Shown piece by piece: positions 8,031-16,842 of a DNA stretch of 64,000 nt (position 1 is the first letter of the stretch; each line of letters starts with the position of its first letter). This DNA is from Streptomyces sp. R28 (GTDB lineage: Bacteria > Actinomycetota > Actinomycetes > Streptomycetales > Streptomycetaceae). Below the pieces are notes generated by a model. That model saw only the letters and a list, made by a program, of their open reading frames with translations, was not told the DNA's origin and did not search any database. The stretch is taken from assembly GCF_041052385.1 (NCBI RefSeq), contig NZ_CP163439.1, positions 806,001 to 870,000 of the forward strand, written 5' to 3'. The translations under genes and the position numbers were made by a program.

Positions 8031-8453
8031 TTGGACGGAATTGTGCGTGTGCCCCTGGAAGGCGGAGGCTCGGTTCTCTTCGAGGGCGTGGCGGCCGTTA
8101 CGGGCGGGCCGGTGAAGGCCGGGCGCCTCAGCGACGCTGTCGGGGAACTCCCCTCGACACTCCAGACGACGCTCGGCCCGGTGCGAGACGCCGCCCGGGC
8201 GATGCTGAGCCAGTTGCGCCAGGCCGGACCCGACGAGATCGAGGTCGAGTTCGGGGTGAATCTGGCAGCACAGGCCGGGGCCGTCATCACCAAGGCGGAG
8301 ACGGGGTGCCATGTGACCGTCCGCATGGTGTGGCGCCGCGACGAATCACCGGACGACGGCCAAGCACCCGACGACAGCCCGGACGCCACCCGCACCAACA
8401 CGCCGGATGCCAACCGCCTTCCCCCGCACGACGATCCGTCCCCCCGATCCTGA
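8031..8453 (+). CDS. Trypco1 (trypsin co-occurring) domain protein
   Basis: The product is about 140 residues. Its core is VRVPLEGGGSVLFEGVA, ELPSTLQTTLGPVRDAARAM, LRQAGPDEIEVEFGVNLAAQ, AGAVITKAETGCHVTVRMVW, which is the CU044_2847/Trypco1 pattern. In known members this small domain is coded next to trypsin-like proteases and NTPases in predicted conflict systems, where it may act as a bait, adaptor or protease substrate. Its acidic, Pro-rich tail (about residues 105-140) looks unstructured. The start is unsure: TTG 8031 or GTG 8043. Its stop TGA overlaps the ATG of the next gene, so the two are translationally coupled. Confidence 0.75.
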   Translation: MDGIVRVPLEGGGSVLFEGVAAVTGGPVKAGRLSDAVGELPSTLQTTLGPVRDAARAMLSQLRQAGPDEIEVEFGVNLAAQAGAVITKAETGCHVTVRMVWRRDESPDDGQAPDDSPDATRTNTPDANRLPPHDDPSPRS

Positions 8454-10048
8454 TGACATCGCAGTTGCAGGCGTCGGTCGCCCAGGTGCTGAAGAGCGAC
8501 GACACCGTGGTCGGCGCCGGTTTCCTCGTGGCCGATGACGCCTTGATGACCTGTGCCCACGTTGTACGGGAGGCCGGGGCCGACCCCGGTGACGAGCTGA
8601 CCGTCGTCTTCCCGCACCCCGACGGCAAGCTGCGATTGACCGGACGGGTGCTGCCCTCGGCCTGGCGGGCGCCCGAGGACGAGGACATCGCCGTGGTGCG
8701 GTTCGACGTGCCGGCCGACGGCGTCCCGATCCTGCCGCTGGGCTTCTCCCACGGCTGCCGCGGACACCGGGTGCGCTCTTTCGGGTTCCCCCGCCAGGCG
8801 CCGTCCGGCGGGCACTCCGGCACCGGCGTCGCGGGCGATGTCATCACCTACGACGGATCGGGACCCGTCCTGCAGCTGTTCTACGCCAACGATCTGACGA
8901 CGGGCTTCAGCGGCAGCCCGGTCGTGGACGACGACACCGGGCACGTGGTCGGCATGGTCACCTCCATCGTCGTACCGGATGAACACCAGCGCGGTCAGAA
9001 CATCGCGTACGCGACCGCCGTACCGGCGCTGCACAGGGCGTGGCCGGATCTCGAAGTCGGCGACACCTGTCCGTATCCAGGCATCCTCGAGCCCTACGGC
9101 CGCGAGCACGCCGCCTGGTTCCACGGCCGGGAGCGGGCGGTGCGACTGGTGCTGGAAGCGCTGAAGGAGCAGACCGGCCGGGGCAGCGGGGTGCTGTTGC
9201 TGGGGCCGTCGGGCTCCGGGAAGTCGTCGCTCGTCCGGGCGGGTGTGCTGCCCGCGCTGGAAGAGACACGCGTGCCGAACAGCGACCGCTGGCTGCCCGT
9301 AGTCGTCCGCCCCGGCCCCGACCTCATGGCCGAACTCGACGCCGGTCCCCTGCCCGGGACACGCGCCCACGGCCTGGAAAGCGCCGTACCCCGTCGGCTC
9401 CGCGACGCCCCCGGCCACGACCGGATCCTGCTCGTCGTCGACCAGTTCGAGGAGCTGCTGTCCGGCGACCCGGCTGCCGTCGAGCCGCTCACGGAGGCGA
9501 TCGGCACAGTTCCCCAGCTGACCGTACTACTGGTCCTGCGGGACGACTTCTACCCCACGCTGGCCGCCTCGGCCCCCGCCCTGCTGGAGAAGCTGCGGCA
9601 CGGCCTGGTCAACGTGCCCGCCACGCTCGACCGCGAGGAACTGCACGCCATCGTCACGGGGCCGGCCGCCGCCGTCGGCGCCCGGTTCGAGGCCGGCTTA
9701 CCGGGGCGGATCGTGGACGCCTTCCTTACCGATTCCGCGGCGCCCGCCACTTCGCTGCCTGCCCTCCAACTCGCCCTGAACATGCTGTGGCAGCGCCTGG
9801 ACGACACCGGCTGCCTGACCTACGAGGCATACAACCGCATCGGGGAGGTCACCGGCGCGCTGCGGCTCTGGTGCCAGGACGCCGTCGAGGCGCTGCCCGC
9901 CGACCACAGGCCCGTCGCCGAACGACTGCTCACGGCCCTGGTCAGCACCGCCAACCACGAACGCCAGGTCCCCGCCGTACGGCAACGCGTGCCGCTGGCT
10001 GAGCTGAAGGAGAGAGAGGAAACGCCGACGAGGTGCTGGCCGAGCTGA
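8453..10048 (+). CDS. Trypsin-like protease / STAND NTPase, N-terminal part of a frameshifted gene
   Basis: Residues 1-200 form a trypsin-like protease: His36 in MTCAHVV, Asp78 in EDEDIAVVRF and Ser153 in TGFSGSPVV, so the triad is complete. An nSTAND1-type NTPase follows, with LEPYGREHAAWFHGRERAVR, Walker A LLLGPSGSGKSSLVRAG (about 251-259) and Walker B ILLVVDQFEELLSG (Asp329). The frame ends early at 10048 after a GA tract at 10009-10020. The continuation (NADEVLAELIRRRIV...) is found in the next frame, so an intact gene would run to 12579 and encode about 1375 residues. ATG 8453 overlaps the Trypco1 stop. The protein would sense an invader or stress signal and release protease activity; this role is inferred from the family. 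Confidence 0.85.
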   Translation: MTSQLQASVAQVLKSDDTVVGAGFLVADDALMTCAHVVREAGADPGDELTVVFPHPDGKLRLTGRVLPSAWRAPEDEDIAVVRFDVPADGVPILPLGFSHGCRGHRVRSFGFPRQAPSGGHSGTGVAGDVITYDGSGPVLQLFYANDLTTGFSGSPVVDDDTGHVVGMVTSIVVPDEHQRGQNIAYATAVPALHRAWPDLEVGDTCPYPGILEPYGREHAAWFHGRERAVRLVLEALKEQTGRGSGVLLLGPSGSGKSSLVRAGVLPALEETRVPNSDRWLPVVVRPGPDLMAELDAGPLPGTRAHGLESAVPRRLRDAPGHDRILLVVDQFEELLSGDPAAVEPLTEAIGTVPQLTVLLVLRDDFYPTLAASAPALLEKLRHGLVNVPATLDREELHAIVTGPAAAVGARFEAGLPGRIVDAFLTDSAAPATSLPALQLALNMLWQRLDDTGCLTYEAYNRIGEVTGALRLWCQDAVEALPADHRPVAERLLTALVSTANHERQVPAVRQRVPLAELKEREETPTRCWPS

Positions 10049-12579
10049 TCCGGCGTCGAATCGTCATCACCAGCATGCGGCGTCACCCAGAGCGGCCCGA
10101 GGACGAGAAACCCGTCGCCGTCGCGGAACTGATCCATGACGTCCTGATTCGCGACTGGCCCGCCCTGAACGACTGGGTCGCCCGCGACCACCGCTTCAAC
10201 GCCTGGCTCGGCCGTGCCGACGAGCGCCGCTCACAGTGGGCCAAGCGGCACCACCCCGACGACCTACTGCACGGCTCCGACCTCGCCGAAGGCCTGGAGT
10301 GGGTGGACAGACGGCGGCTACCCAAGCTCACGAGCGAGTACGTCAGGACCAGCGAGGCCCGCCGCAAGGCGCAGCAGCAGCGGGCGCGAAAGCTCAACGT
10401 CATCCTCGCGAGCCTGTTGGGACTGGTCCTCATCGCGGCCTCGGTGGGCTTCCAGCAACGGCAGCAGGCCCTGGAAGCCCAGCAACTGGCCGAATCACGC
10501 CAACTCCTCACTCAGTCCCGTACGTTGCTCTCACAGCCCGACCTCGCGGCTCTGCTCGCCGTACAGGCCTACCGAACCTGGCCCACCCCCGAGAGCCGCG
10601 CGGCCCTCTACGCGGCCTCGGACCTGCCGCTGGTCCGGCGACTGGAGGGCGCGGGCGGGCCCATGGCGCTGAGCCGGGACGGGCGGACGCTGGCCACGGC
10701 AAGCGGCAAGGACGCCGACGAGGTCCGGCTGTGGAACCTGGTGTCGCGCGAACAGCGCACCCTGCACATCGGAGCCGACCCGACGCCCGCCACCAATAGG
10801 GCCACCACCAATGACGAGAGCGAGTACCGGACGACGGCTCTGGCGTTCGACGACAGCGGCGGGACCATGGCGGTCGGAGAACCCAACCGCGTGCGCCTCC
10901 TGGACATGCGCGACGGACACCAGAAGCTCTCGATCACCCTGGGCTCCGGTTCGTCCCCTCGCGAGATACGTTTCACCGCCGACAACACTCTGACGACCGT
11001 CGACAGCGAAGGTCTCGTCACTACCTGGAACCTGAAGACCCATAAGCCCCTCGACAGCGTCTCAGCCACAGCGCCCGCGAAGTGGCCGCCGACGAGCGAT
11101 CTCGTCCTGACCGCCGCCCCCGACGGCCGGACGGTGGCGGCGAGTTCGCCCGGGCAGGGTGTGGTGGTGCTGGACCGGGAGACCGGCAGGAAACGGACGA
11201 TCGCGGACCAGGACGACGACCCCGTCCGGTCCGTTGCCCTCACGGAGGACGGCGACACCCTCGCGACCGGTGGCAAGTCGGGCCGGATACGCCTGATCAG
11301 CGTGCGGACCGGCAAGGTCACGGCCACCTTGCGGGGGCCGTCCGTGGCGGTCCGCGCTCTGGCCTTCGCACCGGAGGGCGACGCGCTTGCGGCCCTCACC
11401 GACGACCGGGCCGTCAAGCTGTGGGACGTACCCAACCGCAAGCTCCGCTCCTCCTTCGCCAGCGGCCACACCCGCTCGGACGACTACCGCATCGCCTTCC
11501 GCCCGGACGGCCGCACCGTGGTGACGAGCGACTACTCGGAGGTCCGGGTGTGGAACCTGGACCAACTCCAGCCGTACGCACATCCCAAGCGGTCCGAGCA
11601 ACTGGGCGGACCCGAACTCGGCCTGGCCTTCAGCCCCGACGGAGCCGGCCTGCTCGGCGTCGGCACGAAGGAGGCGCAGGTGTGGGACGCGGGAACGGGC
11701 GACGTCCATGACAGCTACTCCGGCACTCACGCCTTGCTGGGAACCGCCGCCTACGACCGCGAGGGCCGCCCGCTGACGGTCGTCGACGACGAGGACGGCT
11801 GGGCGGTGCTGGATATCGCCACCCTCAAGGCGCTGTCCGCCCGCGAACCGGACACGTCCGATCAGCGCGTGGTGCATGAGGTGGCCCTGAGCCCGGACGG
11901 CAGCACCGTGGCGCTTCGGCGCGGCAACGACCTGTCGGTGTTAGACACGGACAGGGGCGAACTCAAGTCGTCGCCCCGGCTCAGCGAGGGCAGTCGGCAG
12001 CTCGACAATCTGCTGCTGTCCCGGGACGGAACCACCCTGGCCGCGCAGACAAGCAGCACGGTGGTGGTGTGGGACACCGCCACCGGGGACCTGCAAACGA
12101 GCCTTGAGGCACCGAACAGCACTGCGCCGATCAAGCCGTTGGTGTTCTCCCCGGACGGGAGTGTCCTGGTAACCGGCAGCGACGACGGGCCACTGCGGTT
12201 GTGGGACACGGTCTCAGGACGCCTGGATGCAACGCTGGAGGGCAGTGACGGCGTGACGGCAGCCGCGTACTCCCCCGACGGCCGCTTCCTCGCGACCGGC
12301 GGCCCCTCTGGGTCGGTACGCCTGTGGGAGACGGCCACCAACCGTACTCGGCGGGTGCTCACCGGAGCGCCCGGCCCCGTGGCCTCCCTGGCCTTCGCTC
12401 CCGACGGCGGCCGGCTGGCGGTCGGCGGCGAGGACGGCGGTGTGGAGCTGTGGCGGCTCTCCCTGCCGGAGCCAGAGGAGGCCATCGAGCGGATCTGCTG
12501 GGCCGTGGGCCGCGACTTCACGGACAAGGAGCGAGCCGAGTACCTCCCGGACCCCGATACCCCTCCCCCTTGCGCGTGA
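10033..12579 (+). CDS. STAND C-terminal helical domain, transmembrane helix and WD40 propeller (second part of the frameshifted gene)
   Basis: This frame continues the NTPase module (VAVAELIHDVLIRDWPALND, WLGRADERRSQWAKR). It then has a single membrane helix near residues 120-140 (LNVILASLLGLVLIAASVGF), a coiled linker rich in Gln and Glu, and about twelve WD40-like blades with LWD/VWN endings (for example DDGPLRLWDTVSG, PSGSVRLWETATN). The WD40 propeller is the usual sensor of these STAND proteins. GTG 10033 is only the first in-frame start; no good ribosome site precedes it, so separate translation is doubtful. The gene is either broken or needs ribosomal frameshifting at the GA tract. Confidence 0.8.
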   Translation: MLAELIRRRIVITSMRRHPERPEDEKPVAVAELIHDVLIRDWPALNDWVARDHRFNAWLGRADERRSQWAKRHHPDDLLHGSDLAEGLEWVDRRRLPKLTSEYVRTSEARRKAQQQRARKLNVILASLLGLVLIAASVGFQQRQQALEAQQLAESRQLLTQSRTLLSQPDLAALLAVQAYRTWPTPESRAALYAASDLPLVRRLEGAGGPMALSRDGRTLATASGKDADEVRLWNLVSREQRTLHIGADPTPATNRATTNDESEYRTTALAFDDSGGTMAVGEPNRVRLLDMRDGHQKLSITLGSGSSPREIRFTADNTLTTVDSEGLVTTWNLKTHKPLDSVSATAPAKWPPTSDLVLTAAPDGRTVAASSPGQGVVVLDRETGRKRTIADQDDDPVRSVALTEDGDTLATGGKSGRIRLISVRTGKVTATLRGPSVAVRALAFAPEGDALAALTDDRAVKLWDVPNRKLRSSFASGHTRSDDYRIAFRPDGRTVVTSDYSEVRVWNLDQLQPYAHPKRSEQLGGPELGLAFSPDGAGLLGVGTKEAQVWDAGTGDVHDSYSGTHALLGTAAYDREGRPLTVVDDEDGWAVLDIATLKALSAREPDTSDQRVVHEVALSPDGSTVALRRGNDLSVLDTDRGELKSSPRLSEGSRQLDNLLLSRDGTTLAAQTSSTVVVWDTATGDLQTSLEAPNSTAPIKPLVFSPDGSVLVTGSDDGPLRLWDTVSGRLDATLEGSDGVTAAAYSPDGRFLATGGPSGSVRLWETATNRTRRVLTGAPGPVASLAFAPDGGRLAVGGEDGGVELWRLSLPEPEEAIERICWAVGRDFTDKERAEYLPDPDTPPPCA

Positions 12580-12686
12580 TGCCCCGTCACCTCACCCCGA
12601 ACATCCGCAACACCGTCTGATCGGGTGCGCGGCAGAGCTGTCGACGGTGGACGTACTACTCCCCTCTCCCGGAGTCGATCACCTCT
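12580..12686. other. Short spacer after the WD40 gene
   Basis: No clear terminator hairpin or promoter was identified in this gap. Confidence 0.3.
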
Positions 12687-13070
12687 GTGCCAGCGCGCGT
12701 CCCCCGTGCTGTCACGGGGCATCGCGACCTACTGGTGATCGACTCCGGGATCGTCACCCACGGGGACGAGACGGACGAGGCGAAATGCCACGAGCAGGCC
12801 ACAGCTCTCGTCGACGACTTCGTGAACACGATCGCGCAGGGTGCTGCACTCCCCACCGGAGCGCTGATCCGGCTCGCCAGACGCCGCCGCGCCATGGACC
12901 AATCCGATGTATGTCCGTTCCGGCACCATGCGGAACCAGAGGTTCGTCTTACTTTCGGGTGGCATCAACCGCTTGTGGAACGGCACGACTCCTTTGCCGC
13001 GGGCGCCCCGCGAGAGGTCCGGTGGATGACAGCAGTAGTGACCAGCATTCCGCAGGGCTTCCGTTCATGA
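12687..13070 (+). CDS. Small hypothetical protein, possibly a fragment
   Basis: The frame from GTG 12687 has strong third-position GC between about 12735 and 12900. It encodes LLVIDSGIVTHGDETDEAKC, ALVDDFVNTIAQGAALPTGA, LIRLARRRR. After MDQSDV the codon pattern weakens and the tail looks like read-through, so the true gene may be shorter or cut at its 3' end. I recognise no family. Its place just downstream of the conflict cassette makes a linked function possible, but nothing in the sequence proves it. The end overlaps the convergent BrkB-type gene by a few bases. Confidence 0.35.
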   Translation: MPARVPRAVTGHRDLLVIDSGIVTHGDETDEAKCHEQATALVDDFVNTIAQGAALPTGALIRLARRRRAMDQSDVCPFRHHAEPEVRLTFGWHQPLVERHDSFAAGAPREVRWMTAVVTSIPQGFRS

Positions 13071-13943
13071 CAGCGGCGGCCGTGTGGCCGTTTGCACGGT
13101 GAGCCGACGCCGCTCCAGATGGTCGTGGAAGAGCCGGCCGACCAGAGCCCCTCCATACACCACGAAACCCACGCCGACCAGCCAGGACTGCAGAACCAGA
13201 ACGGTCCCAAACGGGCCGTACGTCACCGTGTTCGACGCGATCAGCGGCGAGAAGATGTGCTGGGAGAAGACCCGCAGCCCGAGGAGCCCCAGGGCCGTCG
13301 CCGCAGCCCCGGGCACGAGCGCCCGCCAACGAATGCGGCCGCAGAGCAGCAGCCGTTGCGACCACCAGAAGAAGACGAACGCACCGACCAAATCGACCCC
13401 GGCGACCAGCACCGTCTTCAGGGCGGACGCCTCCTCGGGGGTGGGCGCGGCAAAGAACAGCAGCAGGGAGCCGGTCAGTACGGCCAGCCAGACGACATGG
13501 CGCCACATCGTGTGCCAGCGCGCCGTCGGCAGGTCCCACACTCGCTCGTACCCGGTCTGTACGGCCGAGCCGAAGGTCACACCGAACGCGGCCAGCGCGG
13601 CGAGGCCGAGCGCCGTGGTGCGCTGCAGCGCCTGCCCTGGCCGGCCGAACATCCGCTCGACCTCCTCCTGCGACACCGCCGACACACCTAGGCCCTGGAC
13701 CAGCCACTTGGCGAAGCCCTGACCTCTCGCGAGGTCGGCCGCCGCGACGACGACCAACAACGGCAGCAGCGTGAGGAAGCTCAGCGCCGCGAAGCCCATG
13801 GCACGGTGCATAAGCTCCATCTCGCGCCCCCGGTTCCAGGCGAGCCCGATCCACGAGGTGAGCACCCGCCGATGGAGCCGAGCGAACCAGTGGCCGTGAT
13901 GTGCGGCGTGGCCGTCAGCCGACGCACCGAATCTAAGGGGCAT
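13065..13943 (-). CDS. YihY/BrkB-family membrane protein
   Basis: The 292-residue product has six or so hydrophobic segments, including MGFAALSFLTLLPLLVVVAA, TTALGLAALAAFGVTFGSAV, HVVWLAVLTGSLLLFFAA, ALVPGAAATALGLLGLRV and SWLVGVGFVVYGGALVGRLF. The order and the typical YGPFGTVLV stretch before the last helices match the BrkB/YihY family of inner-membrane proteins, whose function is not settled. ATG 13943 is preferred; the frame is open upstream to 14045 but lacks membrane-protein character there. Confidence 0.8.
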   Translation of the reverse strand: MPLRFGASADGHAAHHGHWFARLHRRVLTSWIGLAWNRGREMELMHRAMGFAALSFLTLLPLLVVVAAADLARGQGFAKWLVQGLGVSAVSQEEVERMFGRPGQALQRTTALGLAALAAFGVTFGSAVQTGYERVWDLPTARWHTMWRHVVWLAVLTGSLLLFFAAPTPEEASALKTVLVAGVDLVGAFVFFWWSQRLLLCGRIRWRALVPGAAATALGLLGLRVFSQHIFSPLIASNTVTYGPFGTVLVLQSWLVGVGFVVYGGALVGRLFHDHLERRRLTVQTATRPPLS

Positions 13944-14547
13944 GTGCCGTCGACTACCCGTCCGCCGGGCGGGACCCGACGTGCATGCCCCCGAACGGGT
14001 GTCTCCCGGCCCCGTCGATGGAGGAAACACCGAGGTGCCCGCCATCGACCCCCTGTCCGACCGGCCGCCGACAATCGCCTATGTCGCCAGGGCCGCTTCC
14101 GTGTCCCGTAGCGCAGGGGTTTCACGGAGCCGTGTGCCCGCACTGGGGTGCATCCCACGTGGACGAGGCTGACGGGTAGTCACAGGCACCTGTTCGAGAC
14201 CAAGATCCGGACCATTCCCGGACCACGTTGCCACCCACCCGTCGACACCGCACCGTCACCGCAGGTCAGCGCGGGTACTGCTCGTGTACCACCAGCAGAC
14301 GAAAAACCTGCTGGGACGACCGATCGATCACAGAGCGCCTACCTCGGTCGCGTGGCACGCGCGGGGCCGGCGGCCGGGCTTGGTCAGTCCGGCTCCTGAC
14401 GCGGAACGGCTCTCCCCAATCAGCCACCAAATGTCCGAGTTCAACGGAGCGTAGTCAGCACCAAGTCAGCACGGGAGTCAGCACGGCACCGTCAAATCAC
14501 CCCTAACTACGCGTCCCGGACGGCGCCTTCTTGGCCCTTCTCCGAGC
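13944..14547. other. Intergenic region with AGTCAGCAC iteron-like repeats
   Basis: No credible gene was found. The 9-mer agtcagcac occurs at 14453-14461, 14464-14472 and 14476-14484, about one helical turn apart, and again at 14845-14853 on the far side of the duplicated transporter leader. Such clusters are often binding sites for a recombination or replication protein. Confidence 0.4.
14453..14484. repeat. Three phased copies of agtcagcac
   Basis: Exact 9-mers start at 14453, 14464 and 14476, an 11-12 bp phasing. A fourth copy lies at 14845-14853. Confidence 0.6.
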
Positions 14548-14812
14548 CTCTGAGTCGGCTCTCCGCGAGCAAGCATGGCGGCCGAACGCATAGCCGTGCC
14601 CCGAACTATGTTGCCCCACCACATGTGCCCCTGACCTGCAACTTCCTACCGTGTGCGAACACATACCCGTCCCCACCGCACACGAGGAAGTGGCGCACAT
14701 GGCCTCCGGAACCACCGCTCCCCCACCACCTGCGAACCTCCGTCGCATCGTCGCCGCCAGCCTCATAGGCACCACCATCGAGTGGTACGACAACTCATTC
14801 GATCGGGGCTAG
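14548..14812 (+). pseudogene. Truncated duplicate of an MHS transporter gene (leader plus first 31 codons)
   Basis: Positions 14575-14792 match 37267-37484 at roughly 93 percent; similarity weakens further left towards 14548. The copy includes the upstream leader, the ribosome site gaggaag and the ATG at 14699, then MASGTTAPPPPANLRRIVAA SLIGTTIEWYD. Homology stops at 14792 inside the first membrane segment, and six unrelated codons lead to a TAG at 14810-14812. The two copies are in the same orientation and bracket the catabolic block, so this marks an insertion, duplication or recombination scar. Confidence 0.85.
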
Positions 14813-15102
14813 GACCTGCGGGTTTGACTGATCTCTGGTGTTCGAGTCAGCACCGAACCAGCACCGGGATCTCCCCGTGCTGGTACAGGCCCACCAGACG
14901 ACCCAGGACGCACCTGCGACGCGCTCCAGCCAACCTCGGCCAGCGGTAACAGACCTCGTTCATAAAGCGGCGGTCGCCGGAACACAGGTCGAAGAAAACG
15001 ACGCCGCTCTCGAGGCCGGACGGCCGCCGTCCGACTGGACGCGGGTCCTACCGGATCGGCGCCACTCCGGCGGCCACGAACCGGATGAGCGGATGGCCCC
15101 AC
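14813..15102. other. Spacer between the truncated duplicate and the amidohydrolase
   Basis: No gene recognised. It holds the fourth agtcagcac copy at 14845-14853. The remainder is without clear features. Confidence 0.35.
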
Positions 15103-16800
15103 TCAGCGTTCGTGGACGACGCGCCCGTCGAACACGGTGAGGTCCACCTCCACCTGGCTGATGTCGTGGGGGTCGAGATGCAGCAGCGGGCGGTCCAGGA
15201 CGCACAGGTCCGCAACCTTGCCAGGTTCGATGGTGCCCTTCCAGTCGTCGGCGAAGTCCTGCCAGGCCGCGTTGACCGTGTAGGCGCGCAGGGCCGAGGC
15301 GAGGTCCACGCACTGCTCGGGGCCACTTCGCTGACCGCTTGCCTTGGACTCGCGCAGCATCATCGACGCCACACCCTGGCGCCAGTCGGGCTCGGTGATC
15401 GGCGCGTCGGAGCTGGAGCAGACCCTGACGCCAGCGTCGATCGCTGAGCGCACCGGCCATTGGTACGCCGACCGCTGCGGTCCCACGATCTCGTCCATGA
15501 GGTCGGAGATGGTCCACTTGATGCCGGGGTTCATGTTGACGCCGTAGCCGTGCGCGGCGAGTTTGGTCAGGCTGTCCGCTCCGATGAAGTCGCCGTGGAT
15601 GACGTAGTGGCGGGCGTCGGGGCGGGGTGCGGCCTCGTCGGCCGCGACGAAGGCGTCCACGACGGTGTCGATGGCCCGGTCGCCGGTGACGTGCACCCCA
15701 AGCTGGAATCCGGCCTCGTGCGCGATGCGGATCATCTCGCGCAGCTCCTCGACCTGGAGGGCGGGCGACTCTCCGTGCACGCAGAGGGCGCCGTGGCCAC
15801 CGTCCGGGTACGGATCGTTCATCCACGCCGTACGGTTGGGGGGCACCCCATCGGCGAAGATCTTGACGCCGATGACGTTCAGCAGCCGCGGGTCGGCCGA
15901 CTCCGGGCGGCGCAGCTCGGCCAGCCCCTTGCGCACGTCGTCGGCGGATCCGCCCATCGGCGCCGGGAGCAGCAGCACGCTGACGCGCGCCTGAAGGTCA
16001 CCTGTTGCGGCGAGCTCGGCGTACGCGGTCCAGTTGTCGGTGCTCAGGCCGCCGAAGAGGGTGCCGGTGCCGCCGGGGCCGAGGCCGGGCTCGGTGTAGC
16101 TGGTGATGCCCCGGGAGTGCAGTTCCCGGATCACGCCGTCGATGGCCTGGCGGCGCTGGGCGACGGTGGGGACGGGCAGCGCGCTCTGGACGAGCCGCTG
16201 GGCGGCTTCGCGCAGGATGCCGGTGGGCGTGCCGTCGGGATCGGTGTCGATGACCCCGCCGTCCGGCGCGGCGGTGTCCGCGTCGATGCCGCAGGCGCGC
16301 AGCGCCGCGGTGTTGGCCCACACCATGTGGGCGGAGAAGTCGTTCAGGCAGACCGGGTTGTCCGGGGCCACCGCGTCCAGGTCGCGGCGGTGTGGGAAGC
16401 GCCCGGCGTCCGCGAGGCACTCGGTGAGGTAGCCGGCGTCCCAGCCGAGTCCGACGATCCACTCGCCTGGCGGGGCTGCGCGCACCGCGCCGCCGACGAG
16501 TGCAGTGATGTCGGCGATCGAACCCACCGCGGGATGGCCGACATTGAGGGCGAAGGGGGGCTTGGTCATCCCGTACGCGGCCCCGTGAAGGTGGGAGTCG
16601 TTGATGCCGGGCAGGACGGCCCTCCCGTCGAGTTCGACGATACGGGTGCCGGGGCCGGCCAGGGCGCGCATCTCGGCGTCGGTACCGACGGCGACGATGG
16701 CCCCGTCCCGTACGGCCACTCCTTCCGCGACGGTGAAGTCCCGGTCGACCGTGAGGACCTGACCCCCGGTCAGGATGAGGGTGGGAGCGGATTCGGTCAC
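15103..16800 (-). CDS. YtcJ-like amidohydrolase (Amidohydro_3)
   Basis: The 565-residue product is full length for the Amidohydro_3/YtcJ group of metal-dependent TIM-barrel hydrolases. The N-terminal beta-sandwich LILTGGQVLTVDRDFTVAEG leads to the metal-binding strand VLPGINDSHLHG. Further metal or catalytic elements are IGVKIFADG, the His in LGVHVTGDRAIDTVV, HYVIHGDFI and the Asp in VCSSSDAPITEPDWRQ. The C-terminus IEPGKVADLCVLDRPLL returns to the sandwich. It would cleave an amide or carbamate-type bond of an imported compound. It starts 42 bp after the permease stop and is the last gene of the ABC transporter operon, so its substrate is probably what the transporter brings in. Confidence 0.85.
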   Translation of the reverse strand: MTESAPTLILTGGQVLTVDRDFTVAEGVAVRDGAIVAVGTDAEMRALAGPGTRIVELDGRAVLPGINDSHLHGAAYGMTKPPFALNVGHPAVGSIADITALVGGAVRAAPPGEWIVGLGWDAGYLTECLADAGRFPHRRDLDAVAPDNPVCLNDFSAHMVWANTAALRACGIDADTAAPDGGVIDTDPDGTPTGILREAAQRLVQSALPVPTVAQRRQAIDGVIRELHSRGITSYTEPGLGPGGTGTLFGGLSTDNWTAYAELAATGDLQARVSVLLLPAPMGGSADDVRKGLAELRRPESADPRLLNVIGVKIFADGVPPNRTAWMNDPYPDGGHGALCVHGESPALQVEELREMIRIAHEAGFQLGVHVTGDRAIDTVVDAFVAADEAAPRPDARHYVIHGDFIGADSLTKLAAHGYGVNMNPGIKWTISDLMDEIVGPQRSAYQWPVRSAIDAGVRVCSSSDAPITEPDWRQGVASMMLRESKASGQRSGPEQCVDLASALRAYTVNAAWQDFADDWKGTIEPGKVADLCVLDRPLLHLDPHDISQVEVDLTVFDGRVVHER

Positions 16801-16842
16801 AGCTGAACACCTTTGAGGGGAGGGAGGAACGGGCCTTGGAGG

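Noticed and set aside
14548..14812. Duplicated transporter leader as an IS target duplication
   Set aside because: It is over 200 bp and about 7 percent diverged, far longer and older than a transposition footprint.
14813..14900. tRNA-like sequence (ttcgagtcag) as an integration site
   Set aside because: No cloverleaf could be drawn around it and no CCA-proximal acceptor stem pairs.
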